Source: Cacajao melanocephalus
Taxonomy: Eukaryota; Chordata; Mammalia; Primates; Pitheciidae
DNA: 64,000 bases
Assembly (NCBI GenBank): GCA_963573385.1
Contig: CAUYLG010027024.1
Span: 1 to 64,000 of the forward strand
Direction of reading: 5' to 3'
The notes beneath the pieces were generated by a model that had not been told where the DNA came from, did no database searches, and was given only the letters and a program-made list of their open reading frames with translations. Positions 52,145 through 64,000 of the stretch are shown one piece after another. The position numbers were made by a program, and so were the translations under genes. Each line of letters opens with the position of its first letter. The first letter of the stretch is position 1.

Positions 52145-52345
52145 CTTCAGTTATGACAACCAAAAATGTCTCCATATATTTTCAAATATATCCCCGGGGA
52201 TCAAAATTACTACAGGCTGAGAACCACTGCTCTAGAGGAATCTTCCTTCAATATTTCTTCTCCTTACTTACCTGTATTATTTGTCATGGTTTTATTAAGA
52301 GAACAAAGGAAATTAGAAATGGTAGGAATTGGTATATTTTGTTGC
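52145..52345 (+). repeat. Dispersed duplication, copy 2
   Basis: Direct copy of 51387-51585 offset by about 759 bases. The MER20 portion here is shorter or more diverged. Sequence on either side does not match. Confidence 0.92.
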
Positions 52346-55300
52346 AGATCTACACTTTGTTATAGATCTACACGTGATCCAGATTTCACATTTCCTTGTA
52401 GAAGTTTGGTACAAGTGGAGAATGTGTTAGCTCTGTTCTGTCAACCATAGCTGAATAAAGTGTGCTGGAAGTGTAGTAAGTATATGCTGTATGGTCTTAG
52501 GTGAACCTAAGATAAATGTGCTGGGGTTGGGATGGAAGAATGGTGGAAGTGAGATTTACTCCTCCATGTCCACTCATGGTGTCTCATATAAAGTTACTCT
52601 AAAGTTTAAGATTTATTGCTTGGTTTTCTCAACAATAATCTTATTGCTTGGAGTTTTCAAATAGAAGATTTCAGAGGCAATGTGATTTGATCATCAGTAG
52701 ACACCATTTCTCTTAACAAAGCGAGTCAGACTAGACTCCTACAATAAATGGACAGTCTCTGTTTTAATCAAGTGTAGATGTGACTAGAGATCAGAGATCT
52801 TAAGTAGAAGGTACAAAAAATTTTTATTCTCTTATTTTTTCCTGGAATGAATCATATCAAATGCATTCCCAAGCCTGGAGAAAATAATAAAACTAAATTA
52901 ATTTTAATCATGCACATTTTTTTGTATTCTGTGTGAAAAAAATAAATACAAAGGGAATATGACTAATTTCAAGGTTTTACTTCATGTCATGCCCTTGAGA
53001 ATACATTTTTTGGCAAATGTATACAACTTTCATTTTGTTTATGAAATAGTTTACCCAGTACAACTCTAGGCTTTAATATCTTTTAAAAAAAACCTCTTAT
53101 AAAAGTATCAAATTAAAATTTAAGTTCTGATCAATTTCACACACATTAGCCTCCCACAGTTAAGCAATTATTTCCTTTGAGATATTTGCTGCTCTCCTTT
53201 TATAATGAACTTGGTTTATATAAACTGATGAAGATAACGGAATTGTAAAGTTTCAGTTCATAACACCTTGATATCACTTCATTAAAAAAATCAATCAACT
53301 GGACATTTAGAAACATGCTAAAGTAATATATTGTGCTAAACTCAGAGGTGGACAGACAAAGGAAGCATGGGATTATCGTTCTTAAAGAACTTTAGAAGAT
53401 AAAGTATTTTCAAACAGAGTAATCAAATGTCTGAACAATATAATACATCATGTCAAACAAATGTAAACAATAAGATAATTTAGAATTCGTAAAGGATTTG
53501 AGATCGCCATGGAATTGGTATTCAGGCTTTCTGCAGAGAACATGTGAGGCCATTTTTAAAACTTGGGGGTTCATGCAAGATTGTTGAATGGGAACATGAC
53601 TCAATGGAAGTAGTCATTTTGGAATTTTAATCAGGAGAAAATATACGGAATGGACTTGTTTAGAGAAGCAGGAGGCAGACAGAAGAGCAAGGAAACTCTG
53701 CAGCAGTCTAAGTGTAAATCAAACCAAAAAAGCAAAGATGAAAGTATTGATTGCCTATTTTCTGACAAGTGAGTGGTGTTAGGAGTACAGATGTGAGGAA
53801 GACATACAGTGGAGGAGTATGTGATTTAAAATGTAACAAAAAATAATTGTTATTCAAGACACAAGGTGCTAAACTAAAGGATGGTAGATTGTTTCCTGGG
53901 GATTGGGGAAGGAAAGCATACTATAATTGGACAATAAATGATAAGTGGTAGTTTGCCAGGATGGAATATAGAGAAGGAAATCCTTGTCAGGGAGTGGCCA
54001 GTAGTCACTGTGATGTGAAGTAGGAGAAATGAGGCCAAATACTCCAGCAGAGCTTAGTTTGTGCATATTCTTGTATGACAAACTAAGAAATCAGGACTTA
54101 TCCTTTAATGATGGGAAATAATTGAATTATCGTTCCTATATTTTAGAAATAGAAATCTTCATAATATGGGAGAAAAATTAGAACAATAAGGGAGATTGCT
54201 TAAAATGCTCCTGTGAGAATCCCAAATGGGCATCATAAGGACATCATTGATGTCAGGTTCTGCCTTCAACAAATATTTCAGATCTGTCGTATTCAATAGT
54301 ACCTGATCCTATGTGATCACGTAACACTAAACTGTTGCAGTGGTCAAGGGTGGTACTGACTTTAGATTCAAAATTTCTGGGCTCTTGTGTGGCATGTTCT
54401 TGTGCAGCATGCTAAGAAAATTTCTAGGCTCTTTTTAAAACTCTTCTATTCACTAGATGGAGGAGACCTGGTGAGGCTTTAGCACACTGACAGGTATAGT
54501 ATAAGCATTCAATAGCTATTATCTATTATCAGAGTTGTCATCATAATCTTAGGATTAGACGAGAGACACATCTGGATGGCCCCAGAGTCTCATTCTCTCC
54601 AGCCTTTATAGCAGTACAGCAGGGAGCTAGCTCAGCAGATCTGAGGGAGCACAAAAGAGAAGTTGCCTGATATCTGCCAGTGAGCTCCAGAGGATCTCTT
54701 TTTCTAACAGGACAACTGTTCTGGCTTCTGCCCCTAAAATTATGTACAGCATTATAGATGCAGGTCCATCGCTCCTAGGATCTTGGCCATGGTATTAGTT
54801 GACAAGCTATGCTCAACCAAAGTTAAAATCTTAGGCGACTCTGTGAACTTTACTAGTTTTCTGTTTGTAATTTTCCCCAGTACATTATATGGTAGATTTC
54901 TATGCCAAGAAGCAATAGGAATTTGATGACAAAGAACACGGGGGTGGCTGAGATTTGGCACAGATGTGCACAGGATTGATATAAGCATTTGAGAATGGAA
55001 GGTAGTTAAAATTCATGCCCAAAGGGGTAAGCAATATTCATAGGCAAGAGGAAGTTATGACCTAGAATGATCAAGTCAACCACGTGAGGGTTAAAAATAA
55101 AACAGCAGAAGATTGGAATGAGGGAAGGAGAGAATCCTGGGAAATCAGAGGTGAGCAGTACTCCAATATCCAGGCAGGGAACTGACAGCAGGGTCATATG
55201 TCTAGCAGCACCAAGATCTTGGCCTCTAAACAGAGGTTCCACAATAGGGATCCAGTCTCAGAAGGAATCTCAGAAAGCCTTGAAAGACTAGAAGAAAAAC

Positions 55301-55521
55301 TAGAAGTGATTATAGAGAGACCAGACATCTAAGCAGGTTATCAGTATCTTTCAGAAAACACCAGATTCTACCAACTGCTACAGTAAGAATCAAGGCACAA
55401 CTGTAATTGTAAAACTGAATCATAGAGAACAAATGAAAGGAAAAAGGCACTGACTGGGGAGAAGAGGACTCAAAAATAGCACAGAATTTTAGTTCTCAGA
55501 AGTAAGGTCTGTCCTCAGGTT
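52346..55521. other. Long unassigned intronic stretch
   Basis: About 3.2 kb with no recognised repeat. Several 65-80-codon minus-strand frames (for example 54752-54988 and 55006-55242) carry no domain and are not bounded by splice sites. Confidence 0.45.
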
Positions 55522-55533
55522 AGAAAAGCCTCA

Positions 55534-56033
55534 GACACATGCACACGTATGTTCATTGTGGCACTGTTTACAACAGCAAAGACCTGGAACCAACCCAAAT
55601 GTCCCTCATTGATAGACTGGATAAAGAAAATGTGGCACATATACACTATGGAATACTATGCAGCCATAAAAAAAGATGAGTTTGTGTCCTTCATAGGGAC
55701 ATGGATGAATCTGGAAACCATCATTCTCAGCAAACTGACACAAGAACAGAAAACCAAACACAGTATGTTATCACTCATAGGTGGGTGTTGAACAATTAGA
55801 ACACGTGGACACAGGGAGGGGAGCATCACACACTGCGGTCAGTAGGAGGGGCTAGGGAGGGACAGTGGGGGTGGGGAGGGTAGGGAGGGATAATGAGGGG
55901 AGAAATACCAGATATAGGTGAAGGGGGAATGAAGGCAGCAAACCACCTTGCCATGTATGTACCTATGCAAGAATCCTGCATGATCTGCACATGTACCCCA
56001 GAACCTAAAGTACAATCAATCAATCAATCAATA
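55534..56033 (+). mobile_element. 5'-truncated L1 (500 bp) with target duplication
   Basis: The last 500 bases of a primate L1: ORF2 C-terminus ('MWHIYTMEYYAAIKKDEF' in one frame), 3'UTR, and a (CAAT)n tail in place of poly(A). The 12-bp duplication AGAAAAGCCTCA lies at 55522-55533 and 56034-56045. Its 3'UTR shares 'atgtacctatgcaa' and 'cagaacctaaagt' with the copy at 23902, defining a common subfamily. Confidence 0.96.
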
Positions 56034-56045
56034 AGAAAAGCCTCA

Positions 56046-58019
56046 AGGGAAATGTATCCAAATAAAATAAGTCATAAGATGTAGTTATGATTACAGATGG
56101 GGCCATAACTATAATTATTTCCTGATACTATGTTTACCAAAGGTAACTACTTTCTAAGCACGTAGAATGAGTCCCCCCAAAATTTTCTGGTGAAAAATGG
56201 TGATGAACAAAGGAAAGAGAATAAGAAATATATGTGGCTAATCATGATATTGAGTTTCCAAAGGAGTCAGTTCTTTCAGCTGATCCCGAGCCACTTTCAG
56301 AGGTTCACAGAATCTGCAGAATCACTCTGACAAGAAGGCTGGTTTCCACATCTAGTTACATGAGCAACAGATAAACTAAGGAGCCTAAATTCTTCCCAAA
56401 TTACTTAAAAATTAAAGGCAGGGGTTGGAGGGGAAGGCAGATGCTAGGCAATGATATTATCTCACATGCATATATTAATTTTGGAGTTCCTGGGCTATAT
56501 TATTTGCTATTCTTTCATAATTCATTTTTATTCTCTTAGTATCGACTAGTGATATCTGATTTTTTTTCTCTTTGATTTATTTGTACAGTAAACTGAAGCT
56601 TTTGAAACATGGTCTGGTTCACATTGGCACCTTTTGCCTCCATTTTATCCATCAAATTTACTAAAACTTTATCTTCTTCCTTGCAATTAAAAAAAATTAT
56701 TATACGCACATATACACAACATGTTTTATTCATCTTCCCTGAAAAAGGCATAGAACATTTTAAAGGGTCCATAAATCCTGTAGAAACTAGAAAGGAAATG
56801 GTATCCTGGAGTGTGATTATAAATTAAAATGTCCCTCTTGCTTTCTAAAGAATAGGTCAATATCTAACATCATAAAATTCCCTCCCAATCCTTGTTTTTC
56901 TTTCATTCTGCACTATAGTGCTTCTATTGATGTAAAATGTGCACCAGCATGCACTGAAGTGTAATTAAAGGTGGATTTCCACTCAGTTCACATGTTGATG
57001 GTACAGTCACATTGGAAATTGAAACATAATAAAAAGTCAGTTGAGTGAAGCTACCCAGGAACAACATACCATTCACTCAAATGCCTTTTACTTGGTACCA
57101 TGTGGCTCTCACAGCAAGTTTGTTTGTGAATTTGGGGAATAAACTCAGCAAAAAAGTGTTGTAAATATGTCCAAGGATATCTTATTTCTATCTATCTATT
57201 TTGATCTAGAACTCAGGTCTTTATCTACCTCACTTTTGGGATCCACTAAACAATAGAATCTATTCTTTTCCAGCTCAATTGTAGGCTCCTAATTAAAATG
57301 AGTACAGTGCTCTATCAATCAGAATTTTGTAGGTTCTGTTTTCCCCCTAAGAATACAGAGCCATGTTTTATCTTCTGTGTCTTAAGATGATGGATTGGAG
57401 TTTACTGGAAACTTTTAGATATCTACAAGCCCATCAAAAAGTACAACAATCTAAAAATTATTTTCCAGCAACAACTTATGTAGCAGTATAGTGTATGTAG
57501 ATTATTTGGGAATAAAGTGATTTGATTTATTGGTTTATTCAATGTATTTATTTATTAATAAAAAAGAAATATATTGTTACCTGATAGCTAGCAATAGTTT
57601 TAAGGGAAAATGGTTTTATCTGTCTATCTATCTATCTATCTATCTGCCAATCATTTATCTACTTATCTGTCTAGTTATTTATCCATGCTAAAAAATAGTT
57701 TTAAAATTACATAGATGGTATGAGATTTGTTCAGAATGAGTTATGAATATTTTCAAATAATGAAACATTATAGACACAACTCCCAAATTTCTGCACCTGA
57801 ATATAAAACTCTCTATTTGTATGCAAATGCAATTGTAATTCTGTTGAAGCTTGTTATTTAAGGCCAAACTTTTAAGAAATTGACTGTACATGTTTCTAAG
57901 TAAGGAAACTAGAATTTTTAAATTGCTATAACTTAATGTTATTTAATTTCCCTTTGTAACATTGTTAAGCTTCATACTTCTCAGAAATATCACTTTATCA
58001 TCAATTGTTTTACAGTATA
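56046..58019. other. Unassigned intronic sequence with a TCTA repeat
   Basis: Nothing recognised except a (TCTA)n tract at 57618-57645. Confidence 0.45.
57618..57645. repeat. (TCTA)n microsatellite
   Basis: About six uninterrupted TCTA units followed by degenerate ones up to about 57680. Confidence 0.92.
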
Positions 58020-58560
58020 TCTTTTTTGATTTCTAAGAACTATTGATGTTTATTGTAGAAAATATAGATATTAGGGAAAATATATGAAAAAATTAGTAAA
58101 ATGGACTGACAACCCACCAATTGGAGATAATCACCATTAGTATTACTCATTTTATTTCATTCTGATTTAGAATGAATTTAGAATTCTAAATCAGAATGAA
58201 ATAAAATTTCTATATTTATAATAATATTAGGGTCATAGTCTACTTAAGCTTTTGTTAAAAATTTTATTCATAGCATTGTATTTTATCATGTTTTTAAATT
58301 ATATTTAAGAAACATGATTTATAGTGACATAATAGTATTCCACACAAAAATATCTTCTTTAAAATCACCTGTCCATTTTCAGTAGTTTGTTATCAGGTAC
58401 TTTTGATATTGTATATACGTTGTGATAAATATCTCTGGGTACTTCTTTATTTCTTAGAATCAGAATAACTTAAATTTAATGGACCAAAGGGAAGTGACAT
58501 CTTTTAAGGCTTCTAATAACTATGGTTTAAACTTGAATCAAAGAATATACCTTGCTAAAT
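58020..58560 (-). mobile_element. Old L1-like 3' fragment, minus strand
   Basis: The order 'aacccaccaattggagataa', 'gacataatagtattccacac', 'atatctctgggtacttcttt', 'ttaatggaccaaagggaagt' matches the antisense of an old mammalian L1 3' region. Diverged; boundaries approximate. Confidence 0.5.
58149..58207. repeat. Perfect 25-bp inverted repeat, 9-base loop
   Basis: Arms 58149-58173 and 58183-58207 are exact reverse complements around the loop GAATTTAGA. The stem includes ATTTCATTCTGATTTAG. Confidence 0.97.
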
Positions 58561-63310
<4,750 letters not shown>

Positions 63311-63316
63311 ACTGAC
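63311..63316 (-). promoter_or_regulatory. CNTNAP2: Splice donor of the CNTNAP2 exon
   Basis: Minus-strand TCAG|GTCAGT is a good fit to the U1 donor consensus, differing only at intron position +4. It splits the Gly codon after its first base (phase 1). Confidence 0.9.
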
Positions 63317-63581
63317 CTGAGGAAATGTCTATTTGGCTCGTCTTGGTCTGTGTGATGTTGATGTGAACACCCACTTTGCTGTCAGTGAGGTCAATCTCCA
63401 CATTGCCCAAATTATCTGCAAAGTGACTGAAGACCAGGAGACCATTGGGATTCCACGTCCTAAACTGGAAACTGACTGAGAACAGGTCCTGGTTAAGCCG
63501 TCCGGGCACCTCCAGATAACTTGTAGCATTGAAAAAGACAGGCACCGTATAGGGTTCCACACAAGAGAAGCTCAAATTTCC
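63317..63581 (-). CDS. CNTNAP2: CNTNAP2 (CASPR2) internal exon, exon 8 by human numbering
   Basis: This is an internal exon of contactin-associated protein-like 2, a single-pass neuronal membrane protein that clusters potassium channels at juxtaparanodes. On the minus strand the exon opens in phase 0 after an acceptor ending TTTTATAG and closes with TCAG before the donor GTCAGT. It is 265 bp, 88 codons plus one base, with no stop. The peptide begins [20 protein letters not shown] and ends with the codons for DISS plus the first base of a Gly codon. Its Cys closes the first laminin G domain, and the rest, including [13 protein letters not shown], is the first half of the second laminin G domain. 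Three N-glycosylation sequons (NLS, NAT, NIT) fall where I recall human Asn363, Asn379 and Asn436, which fixes the numbering at about 362-449. The paralogues CNTNAP3, 4 and 5 differ much more here. Asp at about 428 and Thr at about 442 differ from my memory of human Glu and Met. Introns on both sides argue against a processed pseudogene. Confidence 0.95.
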
Positions 63582-63596
63582 CTATAAAATAGAAAG
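63582..63596 (-). promoter_or_regulatory. CNTNAP2: Splice acceptor of the CNTNAP2 exon
   Basis: Read on the minus strand, the sequence is a pyrimidine-rich GCCTTTCTATTTTATAG run directly before the exon's first codon, GGA. The AG lies at 63583-63582. The tract is short and interrupted by purines, so it is a moderate rather than strong acceptor. Confidence 0.88.
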
Positions 63597-64000
63597 GCAT
63601 GCTCTGAGGAGGACACCGAATAAAATAAACGTCCACGTAAGACCACTGATGAAGGCATAGTTCTACAAGTTTTGAAGCAGAGCCTGAGCCTGAGCTCACC
63701 TCACACCCAGCTGCAGGGCATGGATTCAGCGACTGGAAGCACCACCATGAATCTACTTGGACTGTAAGGTCTAACAATGAACAGCAGTGGCTGTCTAACT
63801 ATAGCAAGCAGCTTCCACTTTGGGACTGAGAGCCTCACAGCCTGATGAGATAAGCTGACCACGAGTTGCAGAGTGTGTATGTGTGTTGTGGGCATGAGTG
63901 TGGATCACTAGGCTTTCTGAAGACAGCAAAGTTGCTGCCGGCCAAACATAAGTCAGGGAGAGAGATGCTGTGCCCTATTCTGAGTGGTCAATGGTAACAT
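63597..64000 (-). other. 3' end of the preceding CNTNAP2 intron
   Basis: This is the intronic sequence upstream of the exon in gene order. It contains a short TG-rich run near 63872-63900 but no recognisable repeat. The short open frames that overlap the exon here in other frames are shadows. Confidence 0.7.

Noticed and set aside
63329..63777. Additional minus-strand frames overlapping the exon
   Set aside because: Out-of-frame shadows of the CNTNAP2 exon; the correct frame is fixed by splice sites and family similarity.

Overview
The window is ordinary primate nuclear DNA. It holds one recognisable protein-coding exon and about 63 kb of intron filled with interspersed repeats. The organism is a simian primate, because several Alu elements are scattered on both strands with L1, L2, MIR, MER5A, MER20 and MaLR LTR (MST/THE1 and MLT1) copies. 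No bacterial, phage or CRISPR-like content is present.

The only exon I can support lies at 63317-63581 on the minus strand. It encodes residues about 362-449 of contactin-associated protein-like 2 (CNTNAP2, CASPR2), a neuronal adhesion protein of the neurexin superfamily. It has clean splice sites on both sides. The gene runs right to left, so 63582-64000 is the 3' end of the preceding intron and 1-63316 is the start of the following intron (intron 8 by human exon numbering, from memory). Two residues differ from the human protein as I remember it. Two short L1 3' ends also carry 3'UTR variants that are not the usual human ones. Both hint at a non-human simian, possibly a platyrrhine, but this is a weak inference.

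Layout: 1-2.7 kb L1, L2, MIR, MER5A and Alu; 2.7-6.7 kb mostly unassigned; 6.7-11.3 kb Alu, L1, MER5A, MIR and an MST LTR; 11.3-17.7 kb old L1 and L2 with Alu insertions; 17.7-24.1 kb L2, Alu, MLT1 and MST LTRs and a tiny L1; 24.1-28.8 kb unassigned; 28.8-34.4 kb two rearranged L1 complexes with a disrupted Alu and a long AT-rich tract; 36.2-36.7 kb a solo ERV-type LTR; 38-47 kb L2, MIR and a possible LTR; 47-56 kb Alu, THE1/MST LTR, MER20 and L1; 56-63.3 kb sparse, with an old L1, one Alu and a CA repeat.

I found no new multi-gene system. The best unexplained structures are: an Alu carrying an inverted piece of L1 5'UTR that matches sequence 1.4 kb away; an L1 of sense-antisense-sense structure; a perfect 25-bp inverted repeat; a nested inverted-repeat cluster; and several small local duplications.
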